Part shown: one piece after another, positions 1 through 9,684 of the stretch | Layout of the letters: every line of letters begins with the position of its first letter | Numbering within the stretch: the first letter of the stretch is position 1 | Position numbers and translations under genes: made by a program | The notes under the pieces: model-generated | What the model was told of the DNA's origin: nothing | Database searches by the model: none | The model's input: only the letters and a program-made list of their open reading frames with translations | From: Dyadobacter soli | GTDB taxonomy: Bacteria; Bacteroidota; Bacteroidia; Cytophagales; Spirosomataceae | Assembly: GCF_900101885.1 (NCBI RefSeq) | Contig: NZ_FNAN01000012.1 | Location: 124,001-188,000, forward strand | Length of the DNA: 64,000 nucleotides | Reading direction: 5' to 3'

Positions 1-1
1 T

Positions 2-121
2 TTATTGAAGGAAACGTCCTTTTCTATCGAGAAAATTGCCCGGTTGGTTGGTGTATCGCCCGAATTTGTTCAAAAGCTTAAAGACGATATGCGTCGCCGG
101 AGATCAGACACATTACACTAA
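2..121 (+). CDS. C-terminal end of an unidentified protein (partial)
   Basis: An open frame enters from the left edge and stops at 119-121. Its 39 residues read as a plausible protein tail, with a helical stretch around SIEKIARLVGVSPEFVQ followed by a basic MRRRR end. The helix-turn-helix-like ending resembles the tails of Rpn-type nuclease/transposase proteins, but this is only a resemblance. It converges on cbiB and the two 3' ends overlap by 44 bp, which is unusual and lowers confidence. The start and function lie outside the window. Confidence 0.4.
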   Translation, partial: LLKETSFSIEKIARLVGVSPEFVQKLKDDMRRRRSDTLH

Positions 122-1028
122 CAATCAGCACCATTACCAGGCAGGTTCGATGATTCACACTTGACGTTCTTTCGATTTCACATGGTTCAATTATCCGGTC
201 GCTTTCTCCAATAAACGGCTTCTCCACCACCTTTCCGTGATACACATTCGCCCCTCCAAAGCGGCAATCCAGTATTCCGGCCAAGGCGGCCTCAGGATAG
301 CCGGCATTAGGGCTTTTATGCCTATTGCCAAATTTGAAAACAAATTGCAACCCGCGCCCGCTTCCGGTCACCACTACCATTAGTAATGCCGTCAGCCGTG
401 CCGGAATGAAGTTGGCCACGTCGTCCAGTCTTGCCGCGAATTTTCCGAACCATTCATACCGCTCGCTGCGATAGCCAAGCATGGAATCCATCGTGTTCAC
501 CATTTTGTAAGCCATCATACCCGGAACGCCTGCGATTGCGTAATAGAAAAGCGGCGCAACCACGCCGTCGCTCAGGTTTTCAGACATCGTTTCTAATACG
601 GCAATGCGGATTTGCTGTGCATTGAGCCTTGATGTATCCCTGCCTACAATCCTCGATAGTTGTTTTCTCCCCGCTTCCAAACCCTCCTTTTCGAGCACAG
701 AAAACACCTTCCTACCTTCTGCAATAAGTGAATGGTTCGCCAGGCCGTAGTACACCCAAATACTATTCAATATCAAATACAAGACAGGCACGCGCACCAG
801 CACAATATTGAGCCAGTAAAAGAATGCAAACACCGACGCAACTAATACGCTGCTCAGTATTGCCCCTTTCAAAAACCGAAAACGACCTTGATTCAACCAC
901 TTCTCACCCTTTGCAATAGCGTTGCCGAACACCCGGACAGGATGCGGCCAGTTATCAGGGTCTCCGACCCACAAATCGAGCAGGTAACCCGCGAGCAACG
1001 GGACGATCAGTAGTACAGCGTCTGCCAT
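78..1028 (-). CDS. cbiB: Adenosylcobinamide-phosphate synthase CbiB
   Basis: Integral membrane enzyme that attaches the aminopropanol (phosphate) arm to adenosylcobyric acid, giving adenosylcobinamide (phosphate). The 316 residues are the usual family length. Family motifs seen are DLWVGDP with HPVR near the N-terminus, IVGRDTS near residue 127 and ENLSDGVVAPLFYY near 150. Hydrophobic segments lie near residues 3-20, 55-95 and at the C-terminus. It is the last gene of the cobalamin operon. Its start overlaps the end of cobD by 22 bp, consistent with translational coupling, and CobD makes the aminopropanol phosphate it uses. The 3' end overlaps a convergent partial gene. Confidence 0.95.
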   Translation of the reverse strand: MADAVLLIVPLLAGYLLDLWVGDPDNWPHPVRVFGNAIAKGEKWLNQGRFRFLKGAILSSVLVASVFAFFYWLNIVLVRVPVLYLILNSIWVYYGLANHSLIAEGRKVFSVLEKEGLEAGRKQLSRIVGRDTSRLNAQQIRIAVLETMSENLSDGVVAPLFYYAIAGVPGMMAYKMVNTMDSMLGYRSERYEWFGKFAARLDDVANFIPARLTALLMVVVTGSGRGLQFVFKFGNRHKSPNAGYPEAALAGILDCRFGGANVYHGKVVEKPFIGESDRIIEPCEIERTSSVNHRTCLVMVLIVSVMCLISGDAYRL

Positions 1029-2029
1029 TCTTTCAGTGCGTTGATCATTTTCCGATTATCATCCGGCCGTTGGGTTGCGAGCCGGAAATGCTGCCGAGTG
1101 AGGCCGCGGAAGTTGCCCGCGTCGCGAATAAGCAGGCCGTGGTTTTCGAGTAGAAATTCTTTCAGTTGAGCGGCATTCCGCACCAGCGTTCGGGCCAGGA
1201 AGAAATGGGTATCGCTTTGCAGCACTTCCAGGCATTCCAATTTCTGCAATTCTTGAACGAACGTTCTTTTATCTTGCAAAAGTTGGGAAATAGGTGGCTG
1301 AATCTGGTGGAAATGATCGAAAATGTAATGCCCGGCTGCCATGGCCAGCGTGTTGACCGTCCATGGCTGTTTGATGTTCGTCAATGATTCAATTACCTCT
1401 TCGCGCCCAAGCAAATGGCCTAACCGAAGTCCCGGGATGGCGTAAGTCTTCGTCAACGAACGCATGATCAGCAAATTCGGAAATCTCGTCATCAACGAAA
1501 TAGCCGATTCCACTCCTTCCGTGAAATCAATGAATGCCTCGTCGACGACAAACAAGCATTGCGAATTCAGTTTCATCCAATACTGTAAATCACTGTAAAC
1601 AAGACCCGTAGGATTATTCGGATTACAAATAAATACCAGATCACTCTTTAATCTCGGCAATTCCAATGCATCCTGCCAGCTTATACTGCTGATTTCATGA
1701 TCGTACGAGAGGCAAGCATCTTCATATTCCGCGAATGCAGGTGTAACGATCGTAGTCCGCTTCCCCGAATGCAGGTGGGCGATCAGATAAATGCTCTCGG
1801 TGGTACCGCTGCATACCAGTACCTGCTCCTTAGGCAATAAGTGGTGCCCGGCAATCTTCTCCCGTAAACTCTCCGCAAGCACCTCAGGATAACGATTGAT
1901 CTCGCCCCACTTCTCAAAAACATACTCCTTTAAACCAGCCGGCTCCCCACCATACCAGACATTCGTACTGAAATCTGCAATAATCTTTTTTCCGTACCGG
2001 TAGCCATCGTCGCCATGTCCGTGTAACAT
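1007..2029 (-). CDS. cobD: Threonine-phosphate decarboxylase (class I PLP aminotransferase fold)
   Basis: PLP enzyme expected to decarboxylate L-threonine-O-3-phosphate to (R)-1-amino-2-propanol phosphate, the linker of the lower axial ligand. The 340 residues show the HisC-like fold: FSTNVWYGG at the N-terminus, CSGTTESIYL for cofactor phosphate binding, CNPNNPTG, VVDEAFIDF with the PLP-nitrogen Asp, and the Schiff-base Lys in SLTKTYAIPG. From sequence alone the family merges with histidinol-phosphate aminotransferase. The position between cobQ and cbiB decides for the cobalamin role. It starts 3 nt after the cobQ stop. Confidence 0.9.
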   Translation of the reverse strand: MLHGHGDDGYRYGKKIIADFSTNVWYGGEPAGLKEYVFEKWGEINRYPEVLAESLREKIAGHHLLPKEQVLVCSGTTESIYLIAHLHSGKRTTIVTPAFAEYEDACLSYDHEISSISWQDALELPRLKSDLVFICNPNNPTGLVYSDLQYWMKLNSQCLFVVDEAFIDFTEGVESAISLMTRFPNLLIMRSLTKTYAIPGLRLGHLLGREEVIESLTNIKQPWTVNTLAMAAGHYIFDHFHQIQPPISQLLQDKRTFVQELQKLECLEVLQSDTHFFLARTLVRNAAQLKEFLLENHGLLIRDAGNFRGLTRQHFRLATQRPDDNRKMINALKEWQTLYY

Positions 2030-2032
2030 ATA

Positions 2033-3508
2033 TTACTCTGCTATACTATTGTAAATCAATTCCATATCAATATGCGCACGCAGCAAATCAGCCAGCTTAT
2101 CGTATTGTTGCTCTTTAAATTCCTGGTAGTCGTATGGTACGGCACCTTCATTGGTGTAGGGCGCTAAAATACTGTCGACCACACCCTGATTGTCCAGAAT
2201 CCCGTGCAGGTACGTGCCCCATGTACGCGCGTCGCGGAAGTAGCCGTCTCGGCGCCCGTCCGACAACGTGGCCACAGGCTCCCCCGGCTGCAATGCGGTG
2301 GTTTCGCCCATGTGAATTTCATAACCGGTACATTCTTCTTCGCTCTGCCTGAACCGGAATGTACATTGCAATGTCGTTTTTTCGGGTTGCAAAATAGTTT
2401 TTACCGGCAATAATCCCAGCCCGGGCAATTCCTCTATCTCACTTTCAATACGCTGCGGATCGAGAATATTTTCGCCGAGCATCTGGTAGCCGCCGCAAAT
2501 GCCTATCACGGTTTTGCCTGCCTTATGTACATCATAAATGGCCTTGGCAACGCCGTTATTTTTGATAGCCAGCATATCCCCGATTGTATTTTTACTCCCA
2601 GGGATAATGATTACCGAAGCCTTTTCGATCTCGGATGGGTCATTGGTATAATACAAATTCACTCGCGGATCCTTTTCCAAACGGTCGAAGTCTGTAAAGT
2701 TGGAGAGCCTTTTCAGCAGGATCACCGCCACATTCACTTTCCCTTCCACTGCCGACCGGTATTTGAGCTCTAATGAAACAGAATCTTCCTGTTCGATATA
2801 GATATCGCTGAAATAAGGCAAAACACCCACCACCGGCAGACCGGTCAACTCTTCCAGCATTCTTTTTCCGTCTTCAAACAGCCGCCCGTCTCCCCGGAAT
2901 TTGTTGATAATAATGCCTTTCATGCACGCACGCTCCTCAGGCGTGAGTAATGCAATGGTGCCGTAAACGCTGCCAAAAACACCTCCCTTATCAATGTCAG
3001 CGATCAGATAGGCAGCTGCGCCGGCGTGCGCCGCCATTCTTAGATTAGTAATATCCCGGTGTTTCAAATTAAGCTCCGAAATGCTGCCCGCTCCTTCCAT
3101 CACAATTGGAGAATACCTGGAAGCGAGCCGGTCGAATGCATCCTTCACGGCCGAAAACAGCTCCCGCCGGTCGTTAGCCATGAAATATTCGTAGGCCGAC
3201 TGGTTTCCTACCGGCTTGCCGTTTAAAACTACCTGCGAGGTTTTGTCATTGGTTGGTTTAAGCAACACAGGGTTCATGTCCGACTCGCACGGAACTTTCG
3301 CCGCTTCCGCCTGAACTGCCTGTGCACGACCGAGTTCGAGTCCGTCGGCTGTGACATAGCTGTTGAGCGACATATTTTGCGCCTTGAAAGGCGCAGGCTG
3401 GTAGCCGTCCTGCTTAAATATCCTGCAAAAACCGGCTGTAATCACACTTTTGCCGACATCCGAGCCGGTCCCTACGAACATGATCGGGCGCAATTTCCTA
3501 GTATTCAT
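2033..3508 (-). CDS. cobQ: Cobyric acid synthase (glutamine-hydrolysing)
   Basis: Amidates four peripheral carboxylates (b, d, e, g) of adenosylcobyrinic acid a,c-diamide using glutamine and ATP. The 491 residues carry an N-terminal DRTGS/P-loop-like ATPase (FVGTGSDVGKSVITAG near residue 11, FKAQNMSLNSYV near 42) and a C-terminal type I glutamine amidotransferase with the nucleophile in GICGGYQMLG and the family motif GYEIHMG. Catalytic His is likely in GTYLHGILDN. Length and domain order match CobQ/CbiP. It follows the chelatase subunit by 5 nt. Confidence 0.95.
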   Translation of the reverse strand: MNTRKLRPIMFVGTGSDVGKSVITAGFCRIFKQDGYQPAPFKAQNMSLNSYVTADGLELGRAQAVQAEAAKVPCESDMNPVLLKPTNDKTSQVVLNGKPVGNQSAYEYFMANDRRELFSAVKDAFDRLASRYSPIVMEGAGSISELNLKHRDITNLRMAAHAGAAAYLIADIDKGGVFGSVYGTIALLTPEERACMKGIIINKFRGDGRLFEDGKRMLEELTGLPVVGVLPYFSDIYIEQEDSVSLELKYRSAVEGKVNVAVILLKRLSNFTDFDRLEKDPRVNLYYTNDPSEIEKASVIIIPGSKNTIGDMLAIKNNGVAKAIYDVHKAGKTVIGICGGYQMLGENILDPQRIESEIEELPGLGLLPVKTILQPEKTTLQCTFRFRQSEEECTGYEIHMGETTALQPGEPVATLSDGRRDGYFRDARTWGTYLHGILDNQGVVDSILAPYTNEGAVPYDYQEFKEQQYDKLADLLRAHIDMELIYNSIAE

Positions 3509-3513
3509 TTTAA

Positions 3514-5370
3514 TCAGATATCGATACGCTCCGAAATTGTTTCAGTAATCTCATTCGCTGAAAGCGCTTGCAGCGACAAATACTCCGCGCCCAGCGCAAT
3601 CGCCAGTTCCCGCGCCTTTCCATAGCGAATGTAGCCGCTCTCCGTATCGAGGACTAATGCCGGATATTTCAGATTTTCAGCCAGTTGCAGCGATTGCCCC
3701 CATGCATCCCCACCGGCACCCGGCAGCGGCACATTGGCTTTTCCATCGCTCAGTATCACGAGAAATGGCTGGATACGATCCGTTTTCGCGAATAGCGTAA
3801 GCAAATCTCCCGTCAACTGCAATGCGTGTGGCAGCGGTGTCCGGCCGCCTGTCGGAAGTTGTTCCAACGCCTGTTCAGCCAGTTCGGTGCTTCGCGTGGG
3901 TTCGAGTAAAACAGTAGCTTCCACGCCGCGGAAAGCTATTACCGCCACCTTATTGCGCTTTTGATAAGCATCTTGCAATAAATTCATCACACTGCCTTTC
4001 ACCGCTTCCATCCGCTTCCCGGCAGCCATCGAGCCCGATGCGTCTACCACAAAGAGGACAAGGTGGCCCGCTTTGCCGTTTCTGACTTTTTGGTGCAAAT
4101 CCTGGCTGCCAATGGTCGTTTGCTCCGGATCACGTGCCAATGCGTGCAAAACCGTGTCGGTCAATGCTACATCATTCGGAGTATCGCTTTTAATACTCCT
4201 TACCTGAAAGCCTTTCCCGGTTTGTTTGGCTTTTACTCCTCGTCCATTCAAAGCGTCAGGTAGCGTTATCGGCTCTGAATGCACTATTTCTGGAACATCC
4301 ATTCTAAAATCAGCAACAGCGACTTTTTCATTCACATCATCATCGCAATTTCCCTCCCCACATTCACCATTCTGCTGATTACTTTCCGTATGCTGTTCTG
4401 AATTGGATGGCTCTGATTTACCGTTTGAAGCATTACTTTCGCCCGGATTATCCTGTTGATCGTCAGATTGCCGGTCCTTTTGCGGAGGCAATGTCTTTTT
4501 GCCCTTTCGGTGTAGAAGCACCAGTTCGGCACCTTCGCGTATGTCATCCGGCGTTACGGTTGTCCGCCCGTTCAATGCAGCAATGGTAATCGCCGTTTTA
4601 TATAACACAATATCGGCCCGTAGGCTGCTCACGCCCCATTCGATACATAGCTGGCTGATCATTTTGAGCAACCCGTCCGGCATTTGCACAAGCCGCAGCA
4701 ATTGTCGCGCCTTACCGATTTGCGTCCTGACAATTTCCTGTCCATTAGTCCAATAACTTTGAAATGCAACCGGGTCATTTTCAAACGCAATCCGCCTGCG
4801 TACGACTTCTGTTCTATCCTGCACATTGGTTTGCGCCTCCACTTCCACCATTAACCCGAAGCGATCCAGAAACTGCGGACGCAGATTTCCTTCTTCGGGA
4901 TTCATCGTACCGATCAGCACAAACCGCGCCGGATGGCTAATGGATAATCCCTCCCGCTGGATCGTATTCACGCCCGATGCCGCCACGTCCAGCAGCACAT
5001 CCACGAGGTGATCGGCCAGGAGATTTACTTCATCGATGTATAAAATTCCCTCATGCGCGCTCGCAAGCAAGCCGGGCAGGAGTTTCTTGGTCTTGCTGGA
5101 AAGGATCGCCTCGATATCCAGGCTGCCGAGAACCCGGTCCTCGGAGGCGCCCAAGGGCAAATCGACAAATGGTACCGGCTCTCCCGAATGTTCCAGCGCA
5201 GGCATAACCTCCGCCAGTCCGCGTACCGCGGTGCTTTTAGCCGTGCCTTTTTCGCCTTTGATCAGCACACCACCAATGCCTGGGTTGATCGCGCAAAGCA
5301 GCAACGCTTTTTTGAGCCTGTCCTGCCCGACGATCGCGGAAAACGGGTATAAATTCATTTCAACATTCAT
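3514..5370 (-). CDS. Cobaltochelatase ATPase subunit, ChlI-ChlD type fusion
   Basis: AAA+ and von Willebrand A fusion that probably powers cobalt insertion by CobN, replacing CobS and CobT. The 618 residues hold an N-terminal ChlI-like AAA+ module (Walker A GEKGTAKST at about 39-47, Walker B ILYIDEVNLL, arginine-finger region QFLDRFGLMVE), a low-complexity Asn/Gln/Glu/Ser linker at about 295-350, and a C-terminal VWA domain with MIDAS motif DASGSMAAG. Magnesium-chelatase BchI/BchD are close relatives. No chlorophyll genes are here and cobN is directly upstream in the transcript (33 nt gap), so cobalt chelation is the better call. Confidence 0.88.
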   Translation of the reverse strand: MNVEMNLYPFSAIVGQDRLKKALLLCAINPGIGGVLIKGEKGTAKSTAVRGLAEVMPALEHSGEPVPFVDLPLGASEDRVLGSLDIEAILSSKTKKLLPGLLASAHEGILYIDEVNLLADHLVDVLLDVAASGVNTIQREGLSISHPARFVLIGTMNPEEGNLRPQFLDRFGLMVEVEAQTNVQDRTEVVRRRIAFENDPVAFQSYWTNGQEIVRTQIGKARQLLRLVQMPDGLLKMISQLCIEWGVSSLRADIVLYKTAITIAALNGRTTVTPDDIREGAELVLLHRKGKKTLPPQKDRQSDDQQDNPGESNASNGKSEPSNSEQHTESNQQNGECGEGNCDDDVNEKVAVADFRMDVPEIVHSEPITLPDALNGRGVKAKQTGKGFQVRSIKSDTPNDVALTDTVLHALARDPEQTTIGSQDLHQKVRNGKAGHLVLFVVDASGSMAAGKRMEAVKGSVMNLLQDAYQKRNKVAVIAFRGVEATVLLEPTRSTELAEQALEQLPTGGRTPLPHALQLTGDLLTLFAKTDRIQPFLVILSDGKANVPLPGAGGDAWGQSLQLAENLKYPALVLDTESGYIRYGKARELAIALGAEYLSLQALSANEITETISERIDI

Positions 5371-5403
5371 TTAAGCAAGCATTTTGTAACGAGGAACGCT
5401 ATG

Positions 5404-8400
5404 TCACTCAGCCCGTGATTCGAGCAAGGCCTCACTTTTGAGATACAAATTCTTCAAACCTTCCAACGCCTCTTCCGACGGCTTTTCCCAAAGCCCGCGC
5501 TGCGCCGCTTCGAGCAGACGTTCCGCGATGGCATGCAGCGCCCACGGACTGTTTTCTTCGAAAAACTGCTGCATGGCGACATCCAGCGCATAAGTTTCGG
5601 CCACTTTTTCATACATCCAGTCATCCACCACACCCGCCGTCGCATCGTAACCAAACAGGTAGTCGACCGTGGCCGTGAGTTCCAGACCACCTTTATAACC
5701 GTGCTTTTTAATGCTTTCGATCCATTTGGGATTCACCACGCGCGATCGAAAAACGCGCAACGTTTCCTCTTTCAAATCCCTCACGACGGGCCGTGCAGGG
5801 TCCTGGGAATCACCAAAATAATGCTTCGGCTGCTGGCCGGTGAGGTTGCGGATCGTGGCGATCATTCCACCGTGAAATTGCAGGTAATCGTCGCTATCGA
5901 ACAGGTCGTGCTCGCGGTTATCCTGGTTATGCAACGCTACTTCCACACCTGCAAGCCGCTGCGTGAACTCCTTCCGTGCATCCACGCCCTGCGCATTGCG
6001 CGAGTAAGCATAACCACCCCAATTGATGTATGCCTGGGCAAAATCGCCGTCGGTCTGCCAGTTTTTTTCATTGATCAAAGGCAGAATACCGGCCCCGTAA
6101 CTCCCCGGCGCCGCTCCGAAAATGCGGTAGGCGGCTCGTTCCTCGGCCTGTTCAATGGATAATGCGTCATCTTTTTGCAGCTCAGTCAGTTCTTTCAGGT
6201 AATGCTTTTTGACAAAATTTTCTTCCAACGGCTCATCGGCGGCAATCACCATGTGTACGGCTTCGTCCATCAGCTCGATCAGGTGCGGAAATGCATCCCT
6301 GAAAAACCCGCTGATCCGCGTGGTAACGTCGATACGGGGCCGCCCAAGCTCCTGTAATGAGATGATTTCCAACCCATTAATCCGCCTGCTTTCCGCCTGC
6401 CAAACCGGCCGAACACCCAGCAATGCGAGCACTTCGGCCACATCGTCGCCGTGGGTACGCATGGCGCTCGTGCCCCAGATGCTGATCCCGACGCTTTCGG
6501 GATACCTGCCCGTCTCCTTCCAATGGCGATCCAGTACCTCTTTGGCCAACTGCTGTCCTACTTCCCAGGCCGCTTTGGAAGGTAATACCCGCGGATCGAC
6601 GGCGTAAAAATTCCGTCCCGTGGGCAGGATGTGCGCCATCCCGCGCGTAGGCGCGCCGCTCGGCCCCGCAGGCACGTATCCACCCGAGAGCCCGTGCAGG
6701 AGATTGGTAATTTCCTCGTCGGTGCGGGCCAGGTTAGGGACGAGTTCTTCCGAAATGAAAGTTAATATTTTGCGAAGACCTGCCAGTTCGGGCAAATTCG
6801 GGTTTCGATTTATTGCCTCGAAAACAACCTTGCCAATCGCCTCACTATCAAATCTATAATATTCAAAAAGCGCCACGATATGCGCCGCCATTTCATCGAC
6901 CACTTCCAGGGCGTCGGCAGCTGTTACCACCGGTCGCCCGGCCCAGTCCGAGAGATTTTCTGCCGTCACCGGCAACTTCCGGCCTTTTTGCTGATGAAGT
7001 GTTTCAATTTCAAAACCATACAAATAGGCCAAAACTGCCTGCATACCAGGCACAGGGCCATTCGGAAGACGCGTCAGCGATTGGAGCATATCCGTCAACG
7101 CCTCGTTCTCCGGCATTTCGCCCAGCGTGTGCAGGCCGTTGCGGATTTGCGCCGCGCCGAGTTCGCATAAATATCCGTCGATATCCTCGATCAAATGCGC
7201 GATATCCTTTCCATCCATTTCCGCGAGGCTCACGGGCACGCCCTCGGGTGTCATGTCATCGTCCCAGTCATGCTTATGATCGCCGTGGTCGCGGCTTAGC
7301 ATAGCCGAAAGGTCCGCGTCGAGGTTAGTTTGTTTAATCAAATCCCAGATCTGGCGCTGCAAGAGCGGTAATTTGGAAGGATCCAGGCTTTCGAGCTGGT
7401 AATACTCATCCACCAGCTGCGTGAGCTGCGCCAGTTCGCCGTAAGTGTCGGCAGAGGTCATCGGAGGCGTCAAATGATCGACCACCACCGCATGCGCGCG
7501 GCGTTTCGCCTGCGAGCCTTCTCCGGGGTCATTGATAATAAATGGGTAAAACAATGGCAAATCGGCCAGAAAAGCATCAGGAAAGCAATTTTCTGACAAC
7601 CCTATGCCTTTCCCCGGCAGCCATTCCAGTGTTCCGTGCTTGCCCACGTGTACGAACGCGTCGGCGCCCCAGCCATCGCGCAGCCAGCGATACAATGCGT
7701 AATAATGATGTGTCGGCGGCAGATCTGGCTGGTGATAGATCGCGTCGGGGTCCATACCATACCCGCGCGGCGGCTGCAACGCCACAAATGCATTGCCCAA
7801 ATCGAGTCCGGCCAATGCAATATGCCCTTCGTGCACGTAAGTTTCGCCGGGCGGCGGGCCCCATTGTTTCACCATTTTCTGACGGGCGGCCTCCGGTAAT
7901 TCGTCAAACCAGCCCGCATATTGCGCGGCAGGCACACGAGCGGCGGCTTGTGCCAGCTGGCCGGGCGTCAGAAAATCTTGATCGTATGCGCAACGGTCGA
8001 TCAATGCGTGGATCAGCTCCGTTCCGGTTGCTGGAAGATCGTCGATCCGGTAACCTTCGGCCTGCATAGCCCGCAGGATATTCATCAGCGACGCCGGTGC
8101 GTCCAGCCCGACGGCATTCCCGATCTGGGAAGCTTTTGTATTGGAATTGGTAAAAATGAATGCAACTTTTTTATCGGCATTTTTCAAATATCTTAAACGG
8201 GCGAAGCGAATAGCTAAACCAGCAACGCGATCGATCCGGTTATCCAACGGTTCATACCCGCGCGTGTCTTTCCCTTTTTCCTTGAACGAAACCGGTACCG
8301 TGATAATGCGCCCGTCGAACTCCGGGATTGCGACATTCATCGCGGTATCCAACGGGTTGAGCCCCCGCGCCGACGATTCCCACGGCCCGCGACCCATACC

Positions 8401-9684
8401 GCTCGTAATGGCTTGCAAAACAGGCACATTTAAATCCAGCAACGCCCTGGAAGGATCGCTACCCTGCCCCACCGGCTGAATGTCGGTCATTGCAAACGAA
8501 ATAGTATTTATCAGCACATCGATACCCATTCCCCCATTCGTTTCGAAGTATTCGAATGCCAGTGGCTTACCTGTGTCGGCATTGACTGATTTGAGGGACG
8601 AAGTAAAAATGGGTAGTACATTCACGCCATGCTCTTCCAGCGAGCGGATCATTGCATCCACAAACTGAGTGTTCCCGCTCAGCCAATGCGCCCGGTAAAA
8701 GCTAATGCCTATGGTCGGCAACGCAGGATCTCGGTATTTCAGCCAGTCGGTTTTATCGGCGAATTCGGGTAGATCGGGATGGTAAATACCGTGTTCGGGC
8801 AAATGCATGGGTGCATCGGCACCGAAGCCGGTCATGAGCAGGTGATCGGAAAGGTAACTGAGGAGCGAAATCAGGTTGCTGTAACCGCCGGCCTGCAAAT
8901 AGGCCAGCGTATCGTGCAAAATCGCAGGCGAAACCGTCGATACCGCGGCAAACTCGGGGTTCATCTCCCCTGTTCCGCTTACTACGATCAGATGCTGTCC
9001 GCGCTGCCCGGCCAGTTTTACAAGCTCGTTAAACCCTGGAATACTGCTCAAACGGCCGTGAATGCGAATGATAATGATCTTTGCCTCTGCTATTTCCCTT
9101 TGCAAAAGCTGCTGCATTTGCTCCTCGCTTTTGATCGCCATCAGGCCGATGCCCGTCGTTTTCGGGAAATCTTCGGGCAGGAGCTGCATCGCGCGATCGA
9201 GCGTGAGCAGGTCCGTATCCGCATGCGTGAGGAACACGATACCGTCTGTCGGAACGGCCGTTTGGCCCAGCTCTGTCGAAGTTTCCGAGCCTTTCCAGGT
9301 ATAAAATTGAAATACATATTCGGCCAGGTCCGAGGGCGGCACGAGGTAGCGATCGGCCTTGACCATGCTTTCGATATAATCAAAAATCGCGATGATCTGC
9401 CATTCATAATTGATGGAATGGAACCATACCGAATGCCCGTCGAAGAGCAGTGTCACCACGTTCGCAAGCGTGCACGGGCCCAGGCAGCCACCTTTGGTCA
9501 TGTGTACAACGTTCCGCAGCTTACGCCGCAGCCACTCATTTTTGTACAACTCCACGGGAATAGGCGCATACCCGCGATCGACGCGCCCGCAGCAGCATGC
9601 ATTATAGCAATATGACAAATGCCCGCGCCGCTGCACGAGGTTGATGGACTTCCCGTCGGACCGGGTGATGCGCTGGCGTTTCAT
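5404..9684 (-). CDS. cobN: Cobaltochelatase CobN with N-terminal [2Fe-2S] thioredoxin-like domain
   Basis: Large catalytic subunit that inserts cobalt into hydrogenobyrinic acid a,c-diamide. Most of its 1426 residues form a canonical CobN body, for example VHVGKHGTLEWLPGKG, NDPGEGSQAKRRAHAV, SIWGTSAMRTHGDD and GYKGGLELTATVDYLFG. Typical CobN is about 1250 residues. The excess is an N-terminal module (about 18-115) with Cys26, 30, 31, 32 and a GGCLGPC motif (Cys67, Cys71), the pattern of thioredoxin-like [2Fe-2S] ferredoxins. The start overlaps the cobB stop as ATGA, implying coupled translation. The fused redox domain is the unusual feature. Confidence 0.94.
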   Translation of the reverse strand: MKRQRITRSDGKSINLVQRRGHLSYCYNACCCGRVDRGYAPIPVELYKNEWLRRKLRNVVHMTKGGCLGPCTLANVVTLLFDGHSVWFHSINYEWQIIAIFDYIESMVKADRYLVPPSDLAEYVFQFYTWKGSETSTELGQTAVPTDGIVFLTHADTDLLTLDRAMQLLPEDFPKTTGIGLMAIKSEEQMQQLLQREIAEAKIIIIRIHGRLSSIPGFNELVKLAGQRGQHLIVVSGTGEMNPEFAAVSTVSPAILHDTLAYLQAGGYSNLISLLSYLSDHLLMTGFGADAPMHLPEHGIYHPDLPEFADKTDWLKYRDPALPTIGISFYRAHWLSGNTQFVDAMIRSLEEHGVNVLPIFTSSLKSVNADTGKPLAFEYFETNGGMGIDVLINTISFAMTDIQPVGQGSDPSRALLDLNVPVLQAITSGMGRGPWESSARGLNPLDTAMNVAIPEFDGRIITVPVSFKEKGKDTRGYEPLDNRIDRVAGLAIRFARLRYLKNADKKVAFIFTNSNTKASQIGNAVGLDAPASLMNILRAMQAEGYRIDDLPATGTELIHALIDRCAYDQDFLTPGQLAQAAARVPAAQYAGWFDELPEAARQKMVKQWGPPPGETYVHEGHIALAGLDLGNAFVALQPPRGYGMDPDAIYHQPDLPPTHHYYALYRWLRDGWGADAFVHVGKHGTLEWLPGKGIGLSENCFPDAFLADLPLFYPFIINDPGEGSQAKRRAHAVVVDHLTPPMTSADTYGELAQLTQLVDEYYQLESLDPSKLPLLQRQIWDLIKQTNLDADLSAMLSRDHGDHKHDWDDDMTPEGVPVSLAEMDGKDIAHLIEDIDGYLCELGAAQIRNGLHTLGEMPENEALTDMLQSLTRLPNGPVPGMQAVLAYLYGFEIETLHQQKGRKLPVTAENLSDWAGRPVVTAADALEVVDEMAAHIVALFEYYRFDSEAIGKVVFEAINRNPNLPELAGLRKILTFISEELVPNLARTDEEITNLLHGLSGGYVPAGPSGAPTRGMAHILPTGRNFYAVDPRVLPSKAAWEVGQQLAKEVLDRHWKETGRYPESVGISIWGTSAMRTHGDDVAEVLALLGVRPVWQAESRRINGLEIISLQELGRPRIDVTTRISGFFRDAFPHLIELMDEAVHMVIAADEPLEENFVKKHYLKELTELQKDDALSIEQAEERAAYRIFGAAPGSYGAGILPLINEKNWQTDGDFAQAYINWGGYAYSRNAQGVDARKEFTQRLAGVEVALHNQDNREHDLFDSDDYLQFHGGMIATIRNLTGQQPKHYFGDSQDPARPVVRDLKEETLRVFRSRVVNPKWIESIKKHGYKGGLELTATVDYLFGYDATAGVVDDWMYEKVAETYALDVAMQQFFEENSPWALHAIAERLLEAAQRGLWEKPSEEALEGLKNLYLKSEALLESRAE

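Noticed and set aside
1007..2029. Histidinol-phosphate aminotransferase
   Set aside because: The fold is shared, but the position between cobQ and cbiB supports threonine-phosphate decarboxylase.
3514..5370. Magnesium chelatase for bacteriochlorophyll
   Set aside because: No chlorophyll genes nearby and direct linkage to cobN; cobalt insertion fits better.
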